From Mesorhizobium sp. NZP2077 (GTDB lineage: Bacteria > Pseudomonadota > Alphaproteobacteria > Rhizobiales > Rhizobiaceae), in NCBI RefSeq assembly GCF_013170805.1, contig NZ_CP051293.1, forward strand, positions 1-64,000: a DNA stretch of 64,000 nucleotides, read 5' to 3'. How positions within the stretch are numbered: the stretch's first letter is position 1; each line of letters starts with the position of its first letter. Of the stretch, positions 48,444-57,149 are shown piece after piece. A program made the position numbers and the translations under genes. Below the pieces are notes generated by a model. The model did no database searches. It was not told where the DNA came from and saw only the letters and a list, made by a program, of their open reading frames with translations.

Positions 48444-51400
48444 AGGGGTTCAACCTCTCCGACTGGGCGCTCAACCACCGCTCGCTGGTCTGGTACTTCA
48501 TGCTGGTCTTCGTCGTTGCCGGTGTCTTTGCCTATCTCAATCTCGGCCGCGAGGAAGATCCGAACTTCACCATCAAGACCATGGTTATCCAGGCCAACTG
48601 GCCGGGCGCTTCGGTCAACGAGACGGTACGGCAGGTCACCGACCGCATCGAAAAGAAGCTTGAGGAACTCGACAGTCTCGACTTCACCCGCTCGGTCACC
48701 ACCGCGGGCAAGACCGTCATCTTCGTCAACCTGAAGGACACCACCAAGGCGCGCGATGTCGTGCCGAACTGGACCCAGGTGCGCAACATGGTCAACGACA
48801 TCCAGGCGCAGTTTCCGCAGGGCGTGCAGGGGCCGTTTTTCAACGACCGCTTCGGCGATGTCTACGGCAATATCTACGCCTTCACCTCGGACGGGCTGAC
48901 GCCGCGCCAGCTGCGCGACTATGTCGAGGATGTCAGGACCAGGATCCTGGCCGTGCCGAACGCCGGCAAGGTCGATCTCGTCGGCGCCCAGGACGAAGCC
49001 ATCTATCTCGAATTCTCGACCCGTCAGATCGCAGCCCTTGGCCTTAACCAGCAGGCGATCGTGGCTAGCCTGCAGGCACAGAACGCCATCACGCCGTCGG
49101 GTGTCGTCGAATCCGGGCCCGAGCGTGTCAGCGTCCGCGTCGGTGGCCAGTTCACCTCGGAGGAGAGCCTGCGCGGCATCAATCTGCGGGTTAACGATCG
49201 CTTCTTCCGGCTGAGCGACGTGGCGACGATCCGGCGCGGCTATGCGGATCCGCCGACGTCGCTGTTCCGCTTCAACGGCCAGGATGCGATCGGGCTCGCC
49301 ATCGGCATGAAGCCCAACGCCAATCTGCTCGAATTCGGCGCGGCGCTGGAAAAGGAAATGAAAGAGGTGCTGAGCGACCTGCCGATCGGCGTCGGCGTGC
49401 ATCTGGTCGCCGACCAGCCTGTCATCGTCGAGGAAGCGGTTTCGGGCTTCACCCGGGCGCTGGCCGAGGCGGTCGCCATCGTGCTCGCGGTGTCCTTCAT
49501 CAGCCTCGGCATGCGCGCCGGCTTCGTCGTGGCGCTGTCGATCCCGCTGGTTCTGGCCATCACCTTCACGGTCATGGCCTATCTCGGCATCTCGCTGCAG
49601 CGCATTTCGCTCGGCGCCCTGATCATCGCGCTCGGCCTGCTGGTGGACGACGCGATGATCGCGGTCGAGATGATGGTGGCGCGGCTGGAGGTCGGCGACA
49701 ATCTGCGCAAGGCGGCGACCTATGTCTACACATCGACCGCCTTCCCGATGCTGACCGGCACGCTGGTGACGGTCGCCGGCTTCATCCCAATCGGCCTCAA
49801 CAACAGCGCCGCCGGCGAATACACCTTCACGCTGTTCGTCGTCATCGCGGTCTCGCTTCTGGTGTCATGGATCGTGGCGGTGCTGTTTGCGCCGCTGCTC
49901 GGCGTCACCATCCTGCCGGCGACGATGAAGCAACAGCATCACGACAAACCCAGCCGCTTCACCAGCCTGTTCCGGCGCGTCCTCCTGGGCTCCGTGCGAC
50001 ATCACTGGCTGACCATCATCGCCACCGTGCTGTTGTTTGCCGGCTCGATAGCCGGCTTCGGCCTCGTCCAGCAGCAGTTCTTTCCGCCTTCCGACCGTCC
50101 GGAGCTGATCGTTGACTGGAACCTGCCGCAGAACTCGTCGATCACCGAGACGCGCGACCAGATCGAGCGTTTCGAAGGGCGGGCGCTGGCCGGCAACCCA
50201 GACATCGACCATTACTCGTCCTATATTGGCCAGGGCGCGGTTCGCTTCTTGCTCGCCTTCGACGTGCAGCCTGCCAATCCCTATTTCGGCCAGACGGTGA
50301 TCGTCACCAAGAGCATAGAGGCCCGTAACCGGATCAAGCCGGTGCTGGAGAAATTGTTGCGCGAGGAGTTCGTCGGCACCGACGCCTTCGTCAAGCCGCT
50401 CGAACTCGGGCCGCCGGTCGGCCGTCCCGTGCAGTACCGTGTCGGCGGCCCCGACATTCAGACGGTGCGGGAGCTGGCGCAGCAAGTCGCCGGCCTGATC
50501 TCGGCCAATCCAAAGCTGGCGGCGCCGACTTTCGACTGGAACGAGCCGCAGCGCGTGCTCAAGGTCGACGTGCTGCAGGACAAGGCGCGGCAACTCGGCA
50601 TCACCTCCTCCGACATCGCCAGTGCGCTGAACAGCACGGTTGGCGGCGCCACCATCACCCAGGTGCGCGACGCCACCTATCTGATCAACGTCATCGCCCG
50701 CTCGCGCGAGGCCGAACGCGGTTCGATCGACACGCTGCAGAACTTGCAGCTGCCGACCAGCACCGGCGAGGCGATCCCGCTCGCGGCGGTCGCCAACTTC
50801 CGCTACGACCTCGAACAGCCGACTGTGTGGCGGCGCAACCGCATTCCGACGATCACCGTGCGCGCCGGCCTGGTAGGCGACGTGCTGCCGGCCACGGTCG
50901 TCAACGAGTTGAAGCCATCAGTCGACGCCTTCATCGCCAAGCTGCCGCCCGGCTATTCCGTCCAGACTGCCGGCTCGGTCGAGGAAAGCGCCAAAAGCCA
51001 GGGACCGATCGCCGCCGTGGTGCCGCTGATGCTGTTCGTCATGGCGACCATCCTGATGATCCAGCTGCAAAGCTTCCAGCGCCTGTTCCTGGTGGTTGCT
51101 GTGGCACCGCTCGGACTGATCGGCGTGGTGGCGGCCCTGGTGCCGAGCGGCGCGCCGCTCGGCTTCGTCGCCATCCTCGGCGTGCTGGCGCTGATCGGCA
51201 TCCTGATCCGCAACTCGGTCATCCTGATCGTGCAGATCGAAGACCTTGTCCGGGAGGGCAAGGACCGATGGGCTGCGGTCATCGAGGCAACCGAACACCG
51301 CATGAGGCCGATCGCGCTGACGGCGGCGGCGGCTAGTCTCGCGCTGATCCCAATCGCGCGCGAGGTGTTCTGGGGGCCGATGGCCTATGCCATGATGGGC

Positions 51401-51541
51401 GGCATCATCGCCGGTACAGCGATCACGCTGCTGTTCCTGCCGGCGCTTTATGTGACGTGGTTCCGGATCAAGGAGCCGAAACCGGTGCAAGATAGCGAAG
51501 GCGCACACGGGGAAACGGTGCAGGAAGGTGGGGCAGCCTGA
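48440..51541 (+). CDS. RND multidrug efflux pump (AcrB/TriC type)
   Basis: A 1033-aa inner-membrane proton antiporter. It has an N-terminal TM1 (WYFMLVFVVAGVFAYL), a large periplasmic loop, TM2-6 with the relay motif LGLLVDDAMIAVEMMV (two adjacent Asp), a second periplasmic loop and TM8-12 (PLMLFVMATILMIQLQSFQR, LALIGILIRNSVILI). Together with the two lipoprotein adaptors it forms a tripartite efflux system; no outer-membrane factor gene is adjacent, so a TolC-like protein elsewhere is presumably shared. Substrate unknown. Confidence 0.94.
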   Translation: MKGFNLSDWALNHRSLVWYFMLVFVVAGVFAYLNLGREEDPNFTIKTMVIQANWPGASVNETVRQVTDRIEKKLEELDSLDFTRSVTTAGKTVIFVNLKDTTKARDVVPNWTQVRNMVNDIQAQFPQGVQGPFFNDRFGDVYGNIYAFTSDGLTPRQLRDYVEDVRTRILAVPNAGKVDLVGAQDEAIYLEFSTRQIAALGLNQQAIVASLQAQNAITPSGVVESGPERVSVRVGGQFTSEESLRGINLRVNDRFFRLSDVATIRRGYADPPTSLFRFNGQDAIGLAIGMKPNANLLEFGAALEKEMKEVLSDLPIGVGVHLVADQPVIVEEAVSGFTRALAEAVAIVLAVSFISLGMRAGFVVALSIPLVLAITFTVMAYLGISLQRISLGALIIALGLLVDDAMIAVEMMVARLEVGDNLRKAATYVYTSTAFPMLTGTLVTVAGFIPIGLNNSAAGEYTFTLFVVIAVSLLVSWIVAVLFAPLLGVTILPATMKQQHHDKPSRFTSLFRRVLLGSVRHHWLTIIATVLLFAGSIAGFGLVQQQFFPPSDRPELIVDWNLPQNSSITETRDQIERFEGRALAGNPDIDHYSSYIGQGAVRFLLAFDVQPANPYFGQTVIVTKSIEARNRIKPVLEKLLREEFVGTDAFVKPLELGPPVGRPVQYRVGGPDIQTVRELAQQVAGLISANPKLAAPTFDWNEPQRVLKVDVLQDKARQLGITSSDIASALNSTVGGATITQVRDATYLINVIARSREAERGSIDTLQNLQLPTSTGEAIPLAAVANFRYDLEQPTVWRRNRIPTITVRAGLVGDVLPATVVNELKPSVDAFIAKLPPGYSVQTAGSVEESAKSQGPIAAVVPLMLFVMATILMIQLQSFQRLFLVVAVAPLGLIGVVAALVPSGAPLGFVAILGVLALIGILIRNSVILIVQIEDLVREGKDRWAAVIEATEHRMRPIALTAAAASLALIPIAREVFWGPMAYAMMGGIIAGTAITLLFLPALYVTWFRIKEPKPVQDSEGAHGETVQEGGAA

Positions 51542-51547
51542 AATCCC

Positions 51548-52297
51548 TTACCCCGTGCGGACGAACCCCTCGCTGGCCCTGAGCAGATTGCGCGTATAAT
51601 CCTCGGTCACGCGGTGCGCGACAAGTTGGGCAGCCGTCAGATTCTCCACCGCCTCGCCGCCCTGCATCACCATCAGCCGCTCGCACATATGGGTGACGAT
51701 GGCGAGGTCGTGGCTGACCATCAGGAAGGTCAGCTTGCGCCGCCGGCGAACCTCTTCGAGCAGGTTGAGCACTTCGGCCTGCACCGAGGCATCGAGCGCC
51801 GAGGTCGGCTCGTCGAGCAGCAGGATCGACGGTTCGAGGATCAACGCGCGGGCAATGGCGACCCGCTGGCGCTGGCCGCCCGACAGCTGATGCGAGTAAC
51901 GGAAGCGGAAACCGTTGCCGAGGCCAACCTCGTCGAGTGCTTGCTGGATGCGCTTTTCACCGTCGGCAAAACCATGGATGGCAAGTGGCTCCTGCAGCAG
52001 GCGGTCGACGGTCTGGCGCGGATGCAGTGAGCCATACGGGTCCTGGAAGACCATCTGCACCTCGCGGTAGAAAGCCTTGTCGCGGCGCGCGCCAAGCTTC
52101 TTGCCATTGACGGTGATGCTGCCCGAGGCGACCGGCGCAAGGCCGGCGATGGCCCTGAGCAGCGTCGATTTGCCGGACCCGGATTCGCCGACAAGGCCGA
52201 AGGATTCGCCTGACCTGACTTCGAGGCTGACGCCTTTCAGCGCAAGAAAGCGGTCGAAGATCACTTCCAGCCCGTTGACGGTGATCGCAGCTGTCAT
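51548..52297 (-). CDS. Peptide ABC transporter ATPase (DppF/OppF type)
   Basis: A 249-aa ATP-binding subunit. Walker A GESGSGKSTLL is near residue 40, the ABC signature LSGGQRQRVAIARAL near 140 and Walker B ILLLDEPTSALDAS near 160. ATG 52297 overlaps the stop of the partner ATPase gene (ATGA), which favours it over an in-frame codon three residues upstream. It is the last gene of the importer operon and is convergent with the RND pump, only 6 bp away. Confidence 0.92.
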   Translation of the reverse strand: MTAAITVNGLEVIFDRFLALKGVSLEVRSGESFGLVGESGSGKSTLLRAIAGLAPVASGSITVNGKKLGARRDKAFYREVQMVFQDPYGSLHPRQTVDRLLQEPLAIHGFADGEKRIQQALDEVGLGNGFRFRYSHQLSGGQRQRVAIARALILEPSILLLDEPTSALDASVQAEVLNLLEEVRRRRKLTFLMVSHDLAIVTHMCERLMVMQGGEAVENLTAAQLVAHRVTEDYTRNLLRASEGFVRTG

Positions 52298-53139
52298 GCC
52301 GCCCACTCCGGCTTGCGGTCGAGCACCGGCAGCGGATGGCGTTCGAAGCCGATCCTGGGCATGCAGTTGAGCAGGCCGCGCGTGTAAGGGTGCTGGGCCT
52401 GGCGGAGTTCGGAGGCCTTGAGCTGCTCGACCACCTTGCCGGCATACATGACGATGACACGGTCGCAGAAGGACGAGACCAGGCGCAGATCGTGCGAAAT
52501 GAAGATCAGCCCCATGCCACGATCGCTGACCAATTTATCGAGGATGCCTAGCACATCGAGCTGCACGGTGACGTCGAGCGCCGACGTCGGTTCGTCGGCG
52601 ATCATCATCTCCGGCCCGGCGATCAGCATCATGGCGATCATGGCGCGCTGGCCCATGCCGCCGGACACTTCGTGCGGGTGCAGGTCGTAGACGCGCTTGG
52701 GATCGCGTATCTGCACCGCTTCCAGCATGGCCAGCGCGCGCTCGCGCGCCTCCGCCTTGGAGACTTTCTCATGCGTGCGCAGCGTTTCGACGATCTGGCG
52801 GCCGATGCTCATCACCGGGTCGAGCGAATATTTCGGATCCTGCAGGATCATGGCGATGCGGTTGCCCCGCAGCGCACGGCGTTCGCGTGGCGAGATGCCG
52901 AGCAGGTCGATGCCGTCGAAGGCCAGTTTGTTGGCCGATATCCTGGCCTGCGGTGGCGTCAGGCCCATGATGGCGCGGCCGGTCTGCGACTTGCCCGAGC
53001 CGGACTCGCCAACGATGCCGAGGCGTTCGCGGCCAAGCGAGAAGGAAACTCCGCGCACCGCCTCGATCAGCCCGGTGCGGGTCGGGAAGGTGACGCGCAG
53101 ATCGTCGACGTCGAGAAGTGTCTTCGTCTCCCTGCTCAT
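52294..53139 (-). CDS. Peptide ABC transporter ATPase (DppD/OppD type)
   Basis: A 281-aa ATP-binding subunit with Walker A GESGSGKSQTGRAIM, the atypical signature VSGGMGQRAMIAMMLI and Walker B MMIADEPTSALDVT. The extended C-terminus (YTRGLLNCMPRIG) is characteristic of the oligopeptide transporter group. It starts 10 bp after the DppC-type permease gene. Confidence 0.92.
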   Translation of the reverse strand: MSRETKTLLDVDDLRVTFPTRTGLIEAVRGVSFSLGRERLGIVGESGSGKSQTGRAIMGLTPPQARISANKLAFDGIDLLGISPRERRALRGNRIAMILQDPKYSLDPVMSIGRQIVETLRTHEKVSKAEARERALAMLEAVQIRDPKRVYDLHPHEVSGGMGQRAMIAMMLIAGPEMMIADEPTSALDVTVQLDVLGILDKLVSDRGMGLIFISHDLRLVSSFCDRVIVMYAGKVVEQLKASELRQAQHPYTRGLLNCMPRIGFERHPLPVLDRKPEWAA

Positions 53140-53149
53140 TGGTCACCAC

Positions 53150-54070
53150 TCATTGGTCACCACTCCGGGGATCGAGCGCATCGCGCAGGCCGTCGCCAAG
53201 CAGGTTGAAGCCGAGGCTGACGATCAGGATGGCGAAGCCCGGCGCGCCGGCCACCCACCACTGGTCGAGCACGAAGCGGCGGCCCGACGCGATCATCGTG
53301 CCCCATTCGGGCAGCGGCGGCTGCGCGCCGAGGCCGAGGAAGCCGAGGCCGGCGGCGGTCAGGATGATGCCGGCCATGTCGAGCGTCACCCTGACGATCA
53401 GCGAGGAGATGCAGAGCGGCATGATGTGCCGCAGCACGATGCGGAAGGGCGAGGCGCCCATCAATTGCACGGCTTTGATGTAATCGGAATTGCGCACCGT
53501 CAGTGTTTCGGCGCGGGCAATTCGCGCATAAGGCGGCCAGGAGGTGATGGCGATGGCGAGCACAGCGTTCTCGATACCCGGACCCAGCGCTGCGACGAAT
53601 GCCAGTGCCAAAATGAGCTTGGGGAAGGCGAGGAAGATGTCGGTGATGCGCATCAGAATGGCATCGGTCCAGCCACCGGCATAGCCGGCGACGGTGCCGA
53701 CCACAAGACCGATGGGTGCGGCGATGATGGCGACAAGAATGACCACATAGAGCGTCCAGCGCGAGCCGTAGAGGATGCGCGATAGGATATCGCGGCCGAG
53801 GTCGTCGGTGCCGAACCAGTGCTCGGCGCTCGGCGCCAGCAGCCGCGAATTCTTGAGATCGCCGAATGTCGGCGAATAGGGCGCCAGCACGCCGGCAAGG
53901 GCGGCGATGACCAGCAGGGCGATGATGATGAGCAGGCCGACAAAAGCCAGCCGGTTGGCGGAAAAACGCCGCCACGCGACATAGGCGCGGCCGAGCCTGG
54001 CCTGCATGCGCGAGGCCGGCCGCTCGCTGAGCAGCCAGTCGCGACGGCTCTGGATCGCCTCGGCGCTCAT
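53150..54070 (-). CDS. Peptide ABC transporter permease (DppC type)
   Basis: A 306-aa inner-membrane subunit with an N-terminal transmembrane segment (LAFVGLLIIIALLVIAALAG), the GTDDLGRDILSRILYGSRWTL motif typical of DppC and the EAA-type loop IARAETLTVRNSDYIKAVQLMGAS (cut here as RAETLTVRNSDYIKAV). The ATG overlaps the DppB gene stop by four bases. Confidence 0.92.
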   Translation of the reverse strand: MSAEAIQSRRDWLLSERPASRMQARLGRAYVAWRRFSANRLAFVGLLIIIALLVIAALAGVLAPYSPTFGDLKNSRLLAPSAEHWFGTDDLGRDILSRILYGSRWTLYVVILVAIIAAPIGLVVGTVAGYAGGWTDAILMRITDIFLAFPKLILALAFVAALGPGIENAVLAIAITSWPPYARIARAETLTVRNSDYIKAVQLMGASPFRIVLRHIMPLCISSLIVRVTLDMAGIILTAAGLGFLGLGAQPPLPEWGTMIASGRRFVLDQWWVAGAPGFAILIVSLGFNLLGDGLRDALDPRSGDQ

Positions 54071-55128
54071 GCGGATTTCGTCCTTGGATCGAGCACGCGG
54101 TAAAGCAGGTCGGACAGGAGATTGATGCCGATGAACACCGAGCCGATGACGATGGTGCCGCCGAGCACGGCGTTCATGTCGGCGTTCTGCAGCGAGTTGG
54201 TGATGTAGAGGCCGATGCCCGGCCAGGAGAAGACGGTCTCGGTCAGCACCGAGCCTTCGAGCAGACCGGCATAGGACAGCGCGATCACCGTGACCATCGG
54301 CACCGCGGCGTTGCGCAGCGCGTGGCCCCAGATGATGCGGGTTTCAGACAGGCCCTTGGCACGCGCCGCGACGATGTATTCCTGCGTCAGTTCGTTGAGC
54401 ATGAACGAGCGCGTCATGCGGCTGATATAGGCGAGCGAGAAATAGCCGAGCAGCGAGGCCGGCAGGATGATGTGCCGGAAGGCGTCGTAAAAGACATCCC
54501 ACTGCCCCTGCATCGCCGAATCGAGAAGGTAGAAGCCGGTAATCGGCGTGAAGGTGTATTCGTAGACGACGTCGAGCCGTGCCGGGAAAGCCACCCATTG
54601 CAGCTTGGCATAGAATAGTACCAAGCCCAGGAGGCCGAGCCAGAAGATGGGCACGGAATAGCCGATCAGGCCGATGACACGCACGACCTGATCGATGAGG
54701 CTGCCGCGCTTGACCGCGGCGAGCACGCCGAGCGGTACGCCAAACAGCGCGCCGATCAGTGTCCCCAGCGTCGCCAGTTCCGTCGTTGCCGGAAGCGCGC
54801 GGCGGATATCGCTCATGACCGGATTGGTGGTCAGCACCGAGGTGCCGAAATCGCCGCTCAGGGCATTTTTTACGTAGATGTAGAACTGCTCGATCAGCGG
54901 CAGGTCGAGGCCCATCTCGCGGCGCGTGCGCTCGACGACATTGAGAGGCGCGCGATCACCGAGCACCGCCAGCACCGGATCGATCGGGATGACCCGGCCA
55001 ATGAAGAAGGTGACCGCGAGCAGACCAAGATAGGTCGTGACCGCGATGACCAGGAAGCGGCCGATCGCCGATGCAAGGGCGACGGCGCGGGCGCTACCGC
55101 GCCCGCTCTCGTTTTCAACCGCGCTCAT
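54067..55128 (-). CDS. Peptide ABC transporter permease (DppB type)
   Basis: A 353-aa inner-membrane subunit. After TM1 (VIAVTTYLGLLAVTFFIG) comes the DppB-type periplasmic stretch RREMGLDLPLIEQFYIYVKN, then further TM segments and the EAA loop RSFMLNELTQEYIVAARAKG. It starts 18 bp after the binding-protein gene. Confidence 0.92.
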   Translation of the reverse strand: MSAVENESGRGSARAVALASAIGRFLVIAVTTYLGLLAVTFFIGRVIPIDPVLAVLGDRAPLNVVERTRREMGLDLPLIEQFYIYVKNALSGDFGTSVLTTNPVMSDIRRALPATTELATLGTLIGALFGVPLGVLAAVKRGSLIDQVVRVIGLIGYSVPIFWLGLLGLVLFYAKLQWVAFPARLDVVYEYTFTPITGFYLLDSAMQGQWDVFYDAFRHIILPASLLGYFSLAYISRMTRSFMLNELTQEYIVAARAKGLSETRIIWGHALRNAAVPMVTVIALSYAGLLEGSVLTETVFSWPGIGLYITNSLQNADMNAVLGGTIVIGSVFIGINLLSDLLYRVLDPRTKSA

Positions 55129-55146
55129 GCGGCGCGTCCGTAGGCG

Positions 55147-56790
55147 TTATTCCTTCGAGACCGGCCCGACGAAGTTGCTGTCGAAGCTCGGGCCGAGCGC
55201 AAAGCCCTTGAGGTTCTTGCGCAGGCCAGCCACTTCCAGCTGCTGGTGAATGATGACGAAGGGGCTGGTGTCGAGGATCTTCTTCTGCAGATCCTTGTAC
55301 ATGTCGGCACGTTTGCCAGAATCCTTCTCCAGCAGGGCCGCTTCCGTTTCCTTGGTCAGGTCCGGAATATCCCACGAGTTGCGCCAGGCGAGCGTGTGCG
55401 ACTTGCCGGCATCCGAATTGTCCGGGTTCGAAGCGAAGGTCTGGGCGTTGGAGTTCGGATCGAAATAATCCTGGCCCCAATTGCCGATGTAGATGTCGTG
55501 GTTGCGGGCGCGGTATTTGGTCAGCGTCTGCTTGCCGTCGCCGGGGATGATCTCCAGCTTGATGCCGGCCTGACCCAATGTCTGCTGGATCGATTCAGCC
55601 ATGCCGGTGGTCGGCTGGCCGGTGCGTACATCCATGGTGACGCTGAAGCCGTCCGGCAGGCCGGCCTTGGCCAGCAATTCCTTGGCCTTGGCGACATCCA
55701 GCTTGAACGGATTGTCGTCCACGGCGCCGAGGTCGCCCTTGGGCAGGAAGGACTGATGGATCTCGCCAATGCCCTTGAGGATGGTCGTGCTCAGCGCGTC
55801 GTAGTCGACCAGATATTTGAAGGCCTGGCGCACCTCGGGTTTGGCCAGATTCGGATTCTTCTGGTTGAGGCTGATGTAGTAGACCGTGCCCTTCGGCGCG
55901 CTGGTGGTGGTAAGATCCGCCTTCTTGGCAATGGCGTCGAGATCGTTCGGCTCGAGGTTGCGGGCAACGTCGATGTCGCCGGCTTCGAGCGCCAGGCGCT
56001 GGGCCGAGCTTTCCTTCATATTGCGATAGATGACGCGCGCGAGTTTGGCCTTCTCGCCGTAATAATTGTCGTTGCGCTCCATGACCACGGCTTCGTTGGC
56101 GCGCCATTCACGCAGCTTGTAGGCGCCGGAACCGGCATAGCCGGTCTTCAGCCAGGCATTGCCAAAATCATTGTCCCATTTGTAGTCGGCGCTCGGCGTC
56201 ACCGCGGCGACATGTTCCTTGACTAGCTTGGCGTCAACCACCGAGGCGACCGTTGCCGAGAGGCAGTTCAGCACGAAGCTCGGCGCATAGGCTTTGTCGA
56301 CGGTGAACTGGAAGGTGGCGTCGTCGACGGCCTTGGCCTTTTCGGTGACGTTGTCGCCGCTGATGCCGAACTGATCGATGATGAAGGCCGGGCTCTTGTC
56401 CAGCTTGACGGCGCGCTCGAACGAATAGGCGACATCAGCCGCGGTGATCGGGTTGCCCGAGGCGAATTTGAGGCCCGGCTTGAGCTTGAATGTATAGGTC
56501 AGGCCGTCGTCAGAAACGGTCCAGCTCGCGGCGAGATCCGGCTTGACCTTGGAGGTGTCGCTGAGGTCGAGGCGGACAAGCAGATCATAGGTGTTGCCGG
56601 TGACTTCGGCGGTCGACAGCTCGAACGCCTCGCCCGGATCCATTGAGATGATGTCGTCGATCGCGAAGCCTTCGACCAGCGTGTCGGCGGGCGTGACCGC
56701 ACCGGCCGGCGCTCCGGCCAGAAGCAGCGCGGACATGGCGGCACCCGCAAGCAGGATGCGGGAGCGTAGAGCAAACTTTTCCATCATCAT
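55147..56790 (-). CDS. ABC transporter substrate-binding protein, family 5
   Basis: A 547-aa periplasmic binding protein of the DppA/OppA family. It has a signal peptide (about 1-31, cleavage near AGA) and family features such as IISMDPGEAFEL, AASWTVSDDGLTYTFKLKPG and a C-terminal region rich in aromatic and Asp residues (WGQDYFDPNSNAQTF). ATG 56790 is preceded by AGGGAACA; two further ATGs follow at once. It is the first gene of the importer operon. Ligand may be a peptide or another small solute. Confidence 0.92.
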   Translation of the reverse strand: MMMEKFALRSRILLAGAAMSALLLAGAPAGAVTPADTLVEGFAIDDIISMDPGEAFELSTAEVTGNTYDLLVRLDLSDTSKVKPDLAASWTVSDDGLTYTFKLKPGLKFASGNPITAADVAYSFERAVKLDKSPAFIIDQFGISGDNVTEKAKAVDDATFQFTVDKAYAPSFVLNCLSATVASVVDAKLVKEHVAAVTPSADYKWDNDFGNAWLKTGYAGSGAYKLREWRANEAVVMERNDNYYGEKAKLARVIYRNMKESSAQRLALEAGDIDVARNLEPNDLDAIAKKADLTTTSAPKGTVYYISLNQKNPNLAKPEVRQAFKYLVDYDALSTTILKGIGEIHQSFLPKGDLGAVDDNPFKLDVAKAKELLAKAGLPDGFSVTMDVRTGQPTTGMAESIQQTLGQAGIKLEIIPGDGKQTLTKYRARNHDIYIGNWGQDYFDPNSNAQTFASNPDNSDAGKSHTLAWRNSWDIPDLTKETEAALLEKDSGKRADMYKDLQKKILDTSPFVIIHQQLEVAGLRKNLKGFALGPSFDSNFVGPVSKE

Positions 56791-57040
56791 GGTGATTGTT
56801 CCCTGTTTTGTTGTTTGTTGACCTGAGTTCCCAGCTCAGGGTTGCGGAATTCTTTTCGGGCCTGAAGACGGCCCTCCGTCCTCTTACCGTCGTGGTTTTT
56901 GTCCAGTTGGTCAACACCATATTCGGGGGCCTCGTGGCGGGCAACGAGCATTTATGCGACGGCTCATTGGGCCAGAAAGACGGGCGGCGTGTCGACGCAT
57001 AGGCCAGCCAATCGGGGCTGCCTATCGAGAAAAATCTGCT

Positions 57041-57075
57041 AGAGGCTCACCGTTTCGCGGAAACGGCGAACCTCT
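57041..57075. repeat. Strong 35-bp stem-loop
   Basis: The inner arms CCGTTTC and GAAACGG pair around GCG (57050-57066). The dyad continues outward as AGAGG/CCTCT and TC/GA with two mismatches, giving 14 paired positions of 16. No T-tract follows on either strand. The core resembles 10928-10944 (15 of 17). Confidence 0.55.
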
Positions 57076-57093
57076 CTATCTCTTTGTTTTGAC

Positions 57094-57136
57094 GCAATTC
57101 CTGACGGAAAACCGTTCACACTTTTCCTGGAATTGC
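57094..57136 (-). terminator. Stem-loop after mltB-like gene
   Basis: GCAATTCC at 57094-57101 pairs with GGAATTGC at 57129-57136; an inner GGAAAA/TTTTCC pair strengthens the stem. It lies 14 bp after the mltB-like stop. There is no clean U-tract beyond it. Confidence 0.4.
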
Positions 57137-57149
57137 TTTGATTTCGGCG

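Larger units (their letters stand above)
56791..57149. other. Intergenic region between peptide importer and mltB-like gene
   Basis: A 359-bp gap without a convincing gene. It contains a hairpin CCTGAG/CTCAGG about 35 bp upstream of the binding-protein gene, a strong 35-bp hairpin at 57041-57075 and a larger inverted repeat at 57094-57136 just after the mltB-like gene. The promoter of the importer operon should lie here, but no convincing -35/-10 was identified. Confidence 0.6.

Noticed and set aside
47501..49402. 633-codon minus-strand frame opposite the efflux genes
   Set aside because: Antisense to the second adaptor and pump; no features of a protein.
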